Source: Planctomycetaceae bacterium (GTDB taxonomy: Bacteria > Planctomycetota > Planctomycetia > Planctomycetales > Planctomycetaceae). From it: a DNA stretch of 42,039 bases. Shown here in pieces: positions 34,604 to 42,039 of the stretch. How positions within the stretch are numbered: the first letter of the stretch is position 1; the number at the start of each line of letters is the position of its first letter. The stretch is from the NCBI GenBank assembly GCA_021732995.1, contig JAKFWA010000081.1:1-42039 (forward strand), read 5' to 3'. The notes under the pieces are model-generated. The model was not told the DNA's origin, did no database searches, and was given only the letters and a program-made list of their open reading frames with translations. The translations under genes and the position numbers were made by a program.

Positions 34604-35977
34604 GTGACTACGAATGTCCTGCGTTATCTGGATGAATCTCGCGATCAGGCTGTCGCAAAACTCACTGAGTTGCTGCGCATTCCGACCATCAGTGCTGATT
34701 CCAAATTCAAAGAGCATGTGCTGCGAGGTGCCAAGTGGGTGCACGACGCGTTGGCCTCAGCGGGGCTGAAGACCGAGTTGATGCAAACTCCGGGCAACCC
34801 GATCGTGTATGCCGAGTGGCTGAATGCTCCCGGCGCGCCGACCGTACTGGTCTATGGACACTACGACGTACAGCCATCAGTGCCGGATGAGAAATGGACG
34901 ACGCCCGCGTTCGAGCCAACGATTCGCGATGGTTGCATCTACGCGCGCGGGGCGACCGACGACAAAGGGCAAATGCTCACTCACGTGCTGGCCGCAGCCG
35001 CGTGGCTGAAGGCGGAAGGTAAGTTGCCGGTCAATCTAAAGTTCGTGATCGAAGGAGAGGAAGAAGTCGGCAGCCGCAATCTCGACGACTTCCTTGTGGC
35101 GCAGCGCGAGCAACTGAAGTGTGACGTCTGCGTCGTCAGCGATACCTCTCAGTATGGTCCCGGAATGCCTGCGATCACGTACGGCCTGCGCGGCATTCTG
35201 GCGGCTGAGGTCACTCTGACCGGACCGAATCGAGATCTGCATAGCGGTGTGTTTGGCGGCTCCGTGTGGAATCCGATCAACGCATTGTGCCGACTGATCG
35301 GCAAGCTGCATGACGATCAAGGCCGCATCACCGTGCCCGGCTTCTACGATGACGTCATGAAGCTGACGGACGTCGAACGTGCCGAGTTCGCAGCTCTGCC
35401 ATTCGATGAAGCAGCCTACAAACAAAAGCTGGGCGTCGATGCCACCTGGGGCGAAGCCGGGTTCACCACTCTGGAACGCCGCTGGACTCGGCCGACCTGC
35501 GACATCAATGGCATCTATGGCGGCTATGGGGGCGAAGGGCCGAAGACGATCGTTCCGTCCACCGCCACTGCGAAGATCACCTGCCGATTGGTGCCGGATC
35601 AGGATCCCGAGAAGCTGACGGCGGCGCTGGAGCAGTTCTTCCGCACCAACTGCCCGGCCGGTGTGAAGCTGGATTTTTCAGCCCATCACGGCGGACATCC
35701 GACCGTCGCTGACATCAATAGTCCCTTCATGGCGGCGGCTCGCCGCGCGATCGAAACCGCGTTCGGAAAAGCTCCCGTTTTGATTCGTGAAGGCGGATCG
35801 ATTCCGGTCGTGGCAACATTCAAAAGGGTGTTGGGCGTCGACACGTTGCTGCTTGGCTGGGGTCAGGATACCGACAACCTGCATAGCCCCGACGAACATT
35901 TTTCGCTTGAAGATTTCCATCGAGGCACTCGAGCGAGCGCCTGCCTGTGGGCGGAACTCGCAAACGGGGCAAAATAG
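34604..35977 (+). CDS. M20-family dipeptidase
   Basis: A 457-residue co-catalytic zinc peptidase. The metal and catalytic residues are visible: first His in [11 protein letters not shown] with its partner Asp, the bridging Asp in GATDDKG, the general-base Glu pair in IEGEEEVGS, an Asp ligand in VVSDTSQ, and the last His in [10 protein letters not shown]. The lid domain lies between about residues 200 and 370 ([11 protein letters not shown]). This pattern matches CNDP-type M20 dipeptidases and related peptidases. There is no signal peptide, so it acts in the cytoplasm on dipeptides. The start is GTG with only a weak ribosome binding site. It ends near the hairpin at 36068. Confidence 0.9.
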   Translation: MTTNVLRYLDESRDQAVAKLTELLRIPTISADSKFKEHVLRGAKWVHDALASAGLKTELMQTPGNPIVYAEWLNAPGAPTVLVYGHYDVQPSVPDEKWTTPAFEPTIRDGCIYARGATDDKGQMLTHVLAAAAWLKAEGKLPVNLKFVIEGEEEVGSRNLDDFLVAQREQLKCDVCVVSDTSQYGPGMPAITYGLRGILAAEVTLTGPNRDLHSGVFGGSVWNPINALCRLIGKLHDDQGRITVPGFYDDVMKLTDVERAEFAALPFDEAAYKQKLGVDATWGEAGFTTLERRWTRPTCDINGIYGGYGGEGPKTIVPSTATAKITCRLVPDQDPEKLTAALEQFFRTNCPAGVKLDFSAHHGGHPTVADINSPFMAAARRAIETAFGKAPVLIREGGSIPVVATFKRVLGVDTLLLGWGQDTDNLHSPDEHFSLEDFHRGTRASACLWAELANGAK

Positions 35978-36067
35978 GAAAGAGTTGCGACATCGACCAA
36001 GTCTGATCTGATTTGATCGAGGCTCAGCCCAACCCGTTGTGACAATCCGCAGGTCTGAAAATACCAA

Positions 36068-36117
36068 CAGCTCTGAATCGAGCCTGCCTACGCGTGTGGG
36101 CGGTCAATTCAGAGCTG
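36068..36117. terminator. Hairpin between convergent genes
   Basis: Arms 36068-36081 and 36104-36117 pair at 13 of 14 positions across a 22-base loop, between the end of the dipeptidase gene and the end of the small gene at 36158. It may act as a bidirectional terminator, though neither side has a long T-run. Confidence 0.55.
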
Positions 36118-36157
36118 CATGAATCCACGTTGCGGCGTGCAAAGCCGGCAATCGCGG

Positions 36158-36433
36158 CTAATCGAGTCGTTCTCGAAGTTCGTCGCGTTCTTTGCGTGTC
36201 ACTTCGAGATCGAACATCAGATATTTGATGTCCAGTCGCAGTTGGGCCAAGGCTTCCTGGACAAGGGCCAGAATGCGGCGGCGGCGTTTTACGGAATCAA
36301 CAACTCGCGAGTAAATCCCTTCGAGGTCTTTCTGGTAAACCTCGGGCAACGCGGCAATCGCTTTCGCGAGATCAATGAGCTCGCGAGGCAGTTCGTTCTC
36401 GCCGCTGTCCGGGAATCGAGAGTTTGTAGTCAT
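36158..36433 (-). CDS. Small coiled-coil protein of unknown function
   Basis: A 91-residue soluble protein. After a polar N-terminus it is almost wholly helical: LIDLAKAIAALPEVYQKDLEG, a basic turn SVKRRRR, then a long heptad-like helix ILALVQEALAQLRLDIKY ending in a charged segment (VTRKERDELRERLD). The pattern suggests a dimeric coiled coil, perhaps binding nucleic acid or a partner through the arginine cluster. No family was recognised. AGGAG lies 11 bases before the ATG. It converges on the dipeptidase gene and stands alone. Confidence 0.65.
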   Translation of the reverse strand: MTTNSRFPDSGENELPRELIDLAKAIAALPEVYQKDLEGIYSRVVDSVKRRRRILALVQEALAQLRLDIKYLMFDLEVTRKERDELRERLD

Positions 36434-36794
36434 CTTTCGTCAATCTCCTGTCGGCTCTGCACCACGGATGGGATTCTGTGGATGCGCCAACCCCGTTCAC
36501 AAGCCCGTCCGGCAATCTCGCGCCTGAGATGCCCTCAAATTGCCAGATCCGGCTCGGTTTGTCACTCCCGCCGGATCGCAGCGAGCTGGAACACTCGTCT
36601 TGGCCGGTTTGGGGGCCAAATCTTATGCTCACCGGGCTAAGCCCTGCCCGGAGCTCGTGCGGCAACCGTACGGGCCCCATGTTGCCCGAAAACAACACCC
36701 CGATGCATCATGCTTTAGCCGAGTTGGACGAGAATCGAACTTTCTGGCGAGACGGCTGCTGGTTTGACCGGCCAGCCAAACTCTGAGGATTTCC
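36434..36794. other. Intergenic region, no gene recognised
   Basis: A 361-base stretch between divergent genes. It includes GGCAAC/GTTGCC inverted words around 36662-36690 and, on the minus strand near 36720-36783, a sequence with tRNA-like ends but no fitting anticodon arm. Short open frames here do not look like proteins. The promoter of the large gene at 36795 should lie within it. Confidence 0.4.
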
Positions 36795-39791
36795 GTGACG
36801 TTACGGTTTAGGGATGAACCGCTGCCGCAAGGGATTGCTCACACGTCATGTGATGAGTCGCAGTCAGCCTGCGCGGTCACCTCCCGTGACAGAGTTCGCT
36901 GTTGGTCCATTCTGCGAGCCGTGGCGATTGTGCTCGTGGCGCTGGCCACGTGCAAAATCGCTCCTCAGGCGTTCTCTGCGGATTTCATGGAAGACTTCGA
37001 AGGCGAGCGTCCGTCGTGGCGTATTCAGGTCACCAATCAGCGGTCGGCGCAAGTCAGGCTTCAACGCCGCAGCAAGGTTGCTGTGAAGTCAGGTGAGACG
37101 TCAGAAGAAGTCCAGATCGCTGTTGAGGGGAATCGGCAAGTTGTCCTGTTTCAGCATGACTTGCCGCCTTCGGTACCGATCGAAGATGTGTCGCTGTCGA
37201 TCGCTCTGAAATCGAACGTGCCTGCGACCATCCTGGCAGTACGCATTGTTTTTCCGCGTCAGGTCGATCCGCGGAATGGCAAGGTCTTGCACTGCTATGT
37301 GCATGGTGATCGCTACACCGATGTGGACCGTTGGCAGACTTTGACTGTTGCGCCGTCGGCTCGCCTGCTGAAGGATCGCATTGCGCGATTGCGATCTGAG
37401 TTGATCTCAGAGCAACTGGATCTGAACGATGCGTACTTTGACCGAGCCGTTTTGTTAGCTGAAATCGCGCCGGGGACAGGTGCCTTCCATATTGATGACA
37501 TGCGCTGGAAGGGACACGCCAGCCCCACCAGACGCGAAAGCCCGCCACCGAAGATTGAAGAACCGCGGACCCAGACGTCGCACGCTCAGATGCGCCGCGA
37601 CCGACTGCTCATTGACGGTAAGCCTGTCATCCCACGATTCGCGCCACACCACGATGAACCCGTTGGGCGTCTGCAGGCATTGGGGCTGAACCTCGTCTGG
37701 ATCGATGACTACACCGACGTGAAACGGCTCAACGAGCTGCGCGAGTACGGCTTGTGGGCATTGGCTACGCCACCGCAACCACCTTCATCGGACACGGAAT
37801 CCCCCGGCGACGCATCGCTGTCGCTGGAACCGTTCGACGACAAAACAGACGGCATCATCGCATGGTGGATGAGCAACCGGCTCCCGGCCGAGGCGCGGCA
37901 GGAGATCGAAGCTCAAGCTCGAGTCGTCCGCGCCGCCGACCGCGATCGCGCGCGGCCGTTGCTGGCCGACATCGGGGGACTCGAACGCACCTACTCGCGA
38001 CTGTTCGATGGAGTAGGTCTCAGTCGCCACCCGCTGCAGACAGACTTCGAGATCAAAGACTATCGGCAGTTCCTCACGCAGAAGGTGCGGCAACTGCGGC
38101 CGGGCATGTTCGTCTCAACGTGGGTGCAGACCGAGATCGAACCGCGACCCGGTGTGGTCACTCCGCAACTGGTCGAGCCGGAACAGATCCGGCTGCTGGC
38201 ATATGCGGCACTCGCGGCGGGATGTCGCGGGATTGGCTACTGGAAGACGTCTTCGTTTCATGGCGAGTTTCCTGGTGCTCGCGAACGCGAGCTGATCATC
38301 GCCATCATCAATCAGGAGATTGAACTGCTGGAGCCGTGGCTGGCAACTCGCACGGTGACCCACTTCGAAAAGGTTCCGCTGGGAGAATTCGTCAAGACGC
38401 GGGAAACGTTCCTGGATCGCAATAAACCGGTCAGCACGCGGCTGCGCGTGAAGGATCCGCCCAAGACCGCGAACGCGCCGGGCGGACCCGCCGAGGAGTT
38501 TCGTTCGTACGTGGATGACGAAATCGAAATGGCCATCTTCCACGGGCCGGACAGCCAGTTGCTGATTCCGATGTGGTATGAGCGTGACTCGCAATTCGTG
38601 CCCGGTCACATGGCGGCAAAGAACATCGAGATCACCATTCCCGGTACCTTCGACAACCCGACGATCTGGGAAGTCTCGACGACCAAAGTCCGCAGCCTGA
38701 AGTATGAACGCGTCGCCGGTACCAAAGTGCGGCTGGAAAACTTTGATCAACTGACCGCCATCGTGATCTCTACCGACCCGAACCTGGGCAACCTGCTGCG
38801 GCAGCGCGTTGAGGCGATGCAGGAACGCAGCGCTGTGATGTGGCTGAGCCTCGCACAAGCCAAGCTCGAACGAACTCGGGAAGTGGATCAGCGTCTGCAG
38901 AAACTCGGCGCGGGTATTCCTGATGTGCCGTGGTATCTGGATCGCGCCGCCGGGCTGACGAAAGTTGGTGCCGATAACTTTGAACGGATTGCAGCGACAC
39001 GAAGTACTGCCGGAAGCCAGGTGCGTCAGACCAACTACACGACCACCGCAGACTACGACACCATTCGCTTCTCGGCTCAGGCGGCGTTGCAGGCGGTACG
39101 GATCGCTCAACGCATGCACTGGGAAAACGCGGTCGGCAATCAGCGTTCGCCGCTCTATACGCCGTACCTCGTCAGCTTTCAGTCGTTGCCCGAACATCGT
39201 CAGTTCATCGAACGCATCGGAGCGGCACCGGCGGGTCAGATCGCGAACCTGTTGGCCGATGGAGACTTCGAGAACACCGATACCAATCGCATGATCGCGG
39301 CTGGCTGGAAGCACTCGCAGATCGAAATCGAGGGCATCCAGGCCGGAGCCGAACTGGGCCAGAACCCGCGCCCGCACGGCCGAGCACTGAGATTGCTTGC
39401 CATTCCAAAGCCGAACGCGGCGGACATACCCGTCGCCCTGGAAGGCAACCCGATCTCAGTCTCAACGCCGCCCATCAATGTCCGCGCCGGACAGTTCGTG
39501 CACGTCTCTGGCTCCATTCATCTGCGTAAGCCCCCCGCAGCGTCCCTTGAGGGCGTGACCCTGACTGAGAACCTCGCCAACACGCGGTTGCACTGGAAAC
39601 AAACCCGCGGCTGGGAGCAGTTCGAGTTCGTTCGTGAGGTCACCGCCGACACACCGCTGGTATTGAAACTCACCTTGCACGGCCTCGGCGAAGCCCAGTT
39701 CGACGACCTGCGCATCGTCGCGGTCGAGCCGCAAGAACCATTCAAAGCCGACCCCAAACGCCGCGCCGCAGCATTGCCTTCAAACCCGTAA
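36795..39791 (+). CDS. Large secreted or membrane-anchored protein, possible TIM-barrel hydrolase
   Basis: A 998-residue protein from a GTG with GAGGA 5 bases upstream. A hydrophobic segment at residues ~38-61 (ILRAVAIVLVALATCKIA) is a late signal peptide or anchor. Residues ~65-235 are beta-rich, starting DFMEDFEGERPSWRI, like a carbohydrate-binding jelly roll. Residues ~270-520 begin LLIDGKPVIPRFAPHH and LGLNLVWIDDYTDV, an opening typical of TIM-barrel glycoside hydrolases, and include FVSTWVQTEIEP and GCRGIGYWKTSSFHG. The C-terminal part has helices and another beta-sandwich (LRIVAVEPQ). I see no safe catalytic pair, so an enzyme role is only suggested. It stands alone. Confidence 0.65.
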   Translation: MTLRFRDEPLPQGIAHTSCDESQSACAVTSRDRVRCWSILRAVAIVLVALATCKIAPQAFSADFMEDFEGERPSWRIQVTNQRSAQVRLQRRSKVAVKSGETSEEVQIAVEGNRQVVLFQHDLPPSVPIEDVSLSIALKSNVPATILAVRIVFPRQVDPRNGKVLHCYVHGDRYTDVDRWQTLTVAPSARLLKDRIARLRSELISEQLDLNDAYFDRAVLLAEIAPGTGAFHIDDMRWKGHASPTRRESPPPKIEEPRTQTSHAQMRRDRLLIDGKPVIPRFAPHHDEPVGRLQALGLNLVWIDDYTDVKRLNELREYGLWALATPPQPPSSDTESPGDASLSLEPFDDKTDGIIAWWMSNRLPAEARQEIEAQARVVRAADRDRARPLLADIGGLERTYSRLFDGVGLSRHPLQTDFEIKDYRQFLTQKVRQLRPGMFVSTWVQTEIEPRPGVVTPQLVEPEQIRLLAYAALAAGCRGIGYWKTSSFHGEFPGARERELIIAIINQEIELLEPWLATRTVTHFEKVPLGEFVKTRETFLDRNKPVSTRLRVKDPPKTANAPGGPAEEFRSYVDDEIEMAIFHGPDSQLLIPMWYERDSQFVPGHMAAKNIEITIPGTFDNPTIWEVSTTKVRSLKYERVAGTKVRLENFDQLTAIVISTDPNLGNLLRQRVEAMQERSAVMWLSLAQAKLERTREVDQRLQKLGAGIPDVPWYLDRAAGLTKVGADNFERIAATRSTAGSQVRQTNYTTTADYDTIRFSAQAALQAVRIAQRMHWENAVGNQRSPLYTPYLVSFQSLPEHRQFIERIGAAPAGQIANLLADGDFENTDTNRMIAAGWKHSQIEIEGIQAGAELGQNPRPHGRALRLLAIPKPNAADIPVALEGNPISVSTPPINVRAGQFVHVSGSIHLRKPPAASLEGVTLTENLANTRLHWKQTRGWEQFEFVREVTADTPLVLKLTLHGLGEAQFDDLRIVAVEPQEPFKADPKRRAAALPSNP

Positions 39792-39937
39792 AAACGCTGT
39801 GAAGGGATCTTACGAGCAGGCGACGGTCTATCGGCAAGCGCCTGATAGCGACTTTCGAAGTTGCACGTCCCCGATGCGAGAAGTACGACGGTGCGTTACT
39901 GACGCCTCCAGTACGTTCAAAAGTCGGGTCATCGCCT

Positions 39938-40612
39938 ATGAACATCTCCTCGCGAACTCCTGAAGGTGGTCCGTATCGCTGCGAAGTCTGCGGCAAGGTG
40001 AGTTCGATTGCGACGTATTCGTCGGTTGGCGATGCAACGTGTCCCCATTGTGGCAGCCTGTTGTGGATCAGCGACGCCATGCGACGGGACGAAAGGATCA
40101 AGGCTGATCCCCGCGCCCGCATCCTCGCACTGGTAGATGAGATTGCCGCAGAGTCACAGTCATCTATTACGCCTGCTGCGATGCTGCATTCGTTCTTGAA
40201 ACGAACGATCGGAGCCGTGGGAGCCAGAGCCGGGATCGCGTGGGATGTCTCGGAACACGAGATCAAGCTGCTGCAGGCAATACTGCCGGAGCATGCTTGG
40301 TTGTCCCGGCTCAATCACCCGGTTCATTTAAGGTATCTGCGGGCGATGGCGGCAGAGCCTTCGGATGAAGCGATCATTTTGCCTGACGATGAATTGACCG
40401 ACTGCTTCGATGAAAGCACACGCTGCATGGTCATACTGGCAAGCTTCAGGACTCCGGTTATTTCGAACGGGATCATCGAAGTTCTGCAGCGCCCGGACAC
40501 CCCCGTTCAAGCACGCCCTGGTTTTGCAATGTTCATCCAGCAAATGGTTAAGTACCTCGTCCGCAGCAAGGCATTGAATACCATTCCCAATAGCAATGCC
40601 GCCGGAGAATAG
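39938..40612 (+). CDS. Zinc-ribbon protein with possible GAF-like region
   Basis: A 224-residue soluble protein. The N-terminus has two CxxC pairs (YRCEVCGK and TCPHCGS, 18 residues between) forming a small zinc ribbon. From residue ~60 the sequence ARILALVDEIAAESQ and SITPAAMLHSFLKRTIGAVGARAGIAW resembles the opening of the N-terminal GAF-like regions found in planctomycete HlyD-type adaptors; this is my own reading and unverified. The C-terminal part is helical (FAMFIQQMVKYLVRS). No catalytic motif is seen. The ribosome binding site is weak. It is followed by a membrane protein gene on the same strand, 107 bases away. Confidence 0.55.
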   Translation: MNISSRTPEGGPYRCEVCGKVSSIATYSSVGDATCPHCGSLLWISDAMRRDERIKADPRARILALVDEIAAESQSSITPAAMLHSFLKRTIGAVGARAGIAWDVSEHEIKLLQAILPEHAWLSRLNHPVHLRYLRAMAAEPSDEAIILPDDELTDCFDESTRCMVILASFRTPVISNGIIEVLQRPDTPVQARPGFAMFIQQMVKYLVRSKALNTIPNSNAAGE

Positions 40613-40719
40613 GTCACGAGCAATCATCACTCGGAAACAGTCACGTAGTCGCCGTTGACGGGGAGTACAGCAGGGTGGATGTGATCGTTGAGGCGCACCT
40701 GAGCAGAGCTGGAGCAATC

Positions 40720-41301
40720 ATGGGTGGCAACACATCAACGGCATCATCGAACGTGGTAACACTGCCTTATGTGGTCAGGCAGGAGATTACGGCATTCATC
40801 GTTCCGTGTGCCGCTGGGGCGTTGTTCGTAATCGCACCGTTCTTTCCTGAATTCGGCGGCCCAATCTGGATAAGGATTTCGTCCGTACTAATGGGGATGG
40901 TCGCGATTACCGTAGGATGTTTTGGTTATCGATTGTCCCGCATCGGCGTACGGCTTGATGAGGCAGGGATCTGGACGTGCGGTCTATCGATTGGTCAACT
41001 CAAGTTGATTCCGTGGACTGCGATTGTCCAAGTCCGAAAGATTACCTTCAACAGTCCAGAGGGCGAGCACGAAGGAGTTCTTGTTGGTATCAACACTCCT
41101 GATTGCTATCCGTTTGGGGAACAACATGCGGAGCGTGGCAAACAGGAACTCAGTCGGCTGATCGGCCCAATCGAGTTTCCCTGTGCAGTGCTGCTCAATC
41201 ACGACGAATGGGACTGGGACATCGACGAGTTCTTGAATCTGGCTCAGCAGTGCCTCAACGACCGCGACGGCGGGTATCAACCTTCTTCACTTGAGTCTTA
41301 G
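40720..41301 (+). CDS. Small membrane protein with PH-like domain
   Basis: A 193-residue protein. The ATG at 40720 has GGAG 5 bases upstream and is preferred to the GTG at 40675. Two close membrane helices at about residues 22-45 and 50-70 (ITAFIVPCAAGALFVIA; ISSVLMGMVAITVGC) are followed by a cytoplasmic domain. That domain starts RIGVRLDEAGIWTCG and IPWTAIVQVRKI, which resembles the strand order of bacterial PH-like (bPH2/YdbT-type) domains. Function is unknown. Its last 47 bases overlap the 3' end of the FtsQ/POTRA-like gene on the other strand. Confidence 0.6.
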   Translation: MGGNTSTASSNVVTLPYVVRQEITAFIVPCAAGALFVIAPFFPEFGGPIWIRISSVLMGMVAITVGCFGYRLSRIGVRLDEAGIWTCGLSIGQLKLIPWTAIVQVRKITFNSPEGEHEGVLVGINTPDCYPFGEQHAERGKQELSRLIGPIEFPCAVLLNHDEWDWDIDEFLNLAQQCLNDRDGGYQPSSLES

Positions 41302-42039
41302 GCTTTTCGAGCTCGCGCCAGGTGATAATTTCCATCAGATGGTTGATATTGATTTCCCACGGGCCGTCGAAATTCTTGCCTTTGGCCAGGAACTCTTTCA
41401 GGCGGCCGATCTTTTGGTCGTCGGTGACTTCCAGCGGATGACCGTTGCCGGGGGCTCGACCCCAGATGATGCGCGAGCCGCCTTTTGATACCAGTACAAA
41501 TTCCAGTTCGTCGTACTTCTGTTCGGCGTTCTCGCGTTTTGGGGCTTCAATGGCTTCGAGTTGAAACTCGGACCAATACGGAGCGATCACATGAGCCAGC
41601 TTCGCCGCCGCGGTGACTCGTTCATCGCCCCAAGTCTGGCCGACCTTACCCGATGGTGGCGCACCGATGCCGATGATGCGCGGGTAGAGCTTCACTTCGG
41701 CGACGGGAAAATCATCTGGCGGTAGCAAGAGGCCCTGAGAGTCAACCGGGTAGAAACCGTCGTTGATCGCCACCATCGCGACGGGTTCGCGGTAATCGAA
41801 GCTCACCTCGATGTGTGCCGGAATCGTGACTCGAACTCGGACTTGGCCAGTCACCCACGGGTGGCTCTCAAAAGCCTGCCCGACCTGCAACACCATGCCC
41901 CGATCCAGCACTGAAAGCTCGGTCGGCAGTTTCGCGCCTTTGATCACCTGGCCTACGAAGTTGCTGGGTACCCAGCGTGGCGGCGGCGGAATGACGATGT
42001 CGGCGGTCTTCATCCGGTAGTCCGGATGATGCTCCAGAG
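41255..42039 (-). CDS. FtsQ/POTRA-like protein, 5' end cut by the window
   Basis: The frame is open to the right edge: codons before the ATG at 42013 read LEHHPDYR and continue the protein-like sequence, so the true start lies outside. About 261 residues are visible. The early part has IPPPPRWVP followed by a strand-helix-strand unit (VLQVGQAFESHPWVTG, then RVRVTIPAHIEVSFDYREPVAMV and GFYPVDSQGLLL). The PVA-to-VDSQG pattern is characteristic of FtsQ/DivIB and other POTRA-bearing proteins, where an N-terminal membrane helix would precede it. The tail ends in a basic stretch (KKVDTRRRGR). Planctomycetes lack FtsZ and many divisome genes, so the role is open; the call rests on motif resemblance. 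Confidence 0.5.
   Translation of the reverse strand, partial: LEHHPDYRMKTADIVIPPPPRWVPSNFVGQVIKGAKLPTELSVLDRGMVLQVGQAFESHPWVTGQVRVRVTIPAHIEVSFDYREPVAMVAINDGFYPVDSQGLLLPPDDFPVAEVKLYPRIIGIGAPPSGKVGQTWGDERVTAAAKLAHVIAPYWSEFQLEAIEAPKRENAEQKYDELEFVLVSKGGSRIIWGRAPGNGHPLEVTDDQKIGRLKEFLAKGKNFDGPWEININHLMEIITWRELEKPKTQVKKVDTRRRGR

Noticed and set aside
36720-36783. A tRNA-like sequence on the minus strand with GAGTTTG and CCAACTC ends and a TTCGATT loop.
   Set aside because: It is only about 63 bases, the T stem pairs at 3 of 5 positions and no anticodon stem forms, so it is not a functional tRNA; at most a worn remnant or chance.

Overview
The window looks like a chromosomal segment of a planctomycete (phylum Planctomycetota, probably order Planctomycetales; this rests on protein families, not on any marker-gene comparison). 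The reasons are a PqqD-like/M50-peptidase/HlyD fusion, a twin-arginine secreted protein of a type common in that phylum, long lineage-type secreted proteins, a tyrosine-recombinase remnant of the 'RASRATELAE' type, a greatly enlarged FlgL, and many GTG starts in moderately GC-rich DNA. Genes are loosely packed, in single units and short operons on both strands.

Layout. 1-2371 (minus): a MarR regulator, a CPA2 cation/proton antiporter translationally coupled to it, and a truncated MDR-type quinone oxidoreductase, together a plausible stress operon. 2530-8719: a Tat-secreted protein, a divergent pair of membrane glycosyltransferase-like protein and GT2 glycosyltransferase, and a secreted CocE/S15-type hydrolase. 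8927-13189: an export-like locus (HlyD adaptor followed by the PqqD-M50-HlyD membrane protein) divergent from a CorA-like protein, with two matching palindromes in the shared control region. 13538-14843: class II fructose-bisphosphate aldolase with a clear terminator, then tRNA-Ala(CGC) with its own terminator.

14742-21633: a decayed integrase abutting tRNA-Ala, followed by a heavy-metal RND efflux cassette (His-rich secreted protein, adaptor, CzcA/CusA-type pump, His-rich lipoprotein). This looks like the remains of an integrated element carrying metal resistance. 21670-28862: a large Ser/Thr kinase-ATPase-TPR protein, a GIY-YIG/DUF4357 protein, tRNA-Lys(TTT), hisC and a PaaI-like thioesterase. 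29026-33869: a lipoprotein made of 11-residue tandem repeats, then the hook-filament junction operon flgN-flgK-flgL. 33847-42039: a SET-domain protein antisense to the end of flgL, an M20 dipeptidase, a small coiled-coil protein, a 998-residue secreted protein with a possible TIM-barrel region, a zinc-ribbon protein, a PH-like membrane protein and an FtsQ/POTRA-like gene cut by the window edge.

Throughout, short hairpin elements with a GTAG-type head and a small inner palindrome sit at the 3' ends of genes, usually as head-to-head pairs (3807, 6605, 8761, 27077, plus a single copy at 13196). They look like one REP-like family. No CRISPR array, intact transposase, prophage or replication origin was seen.
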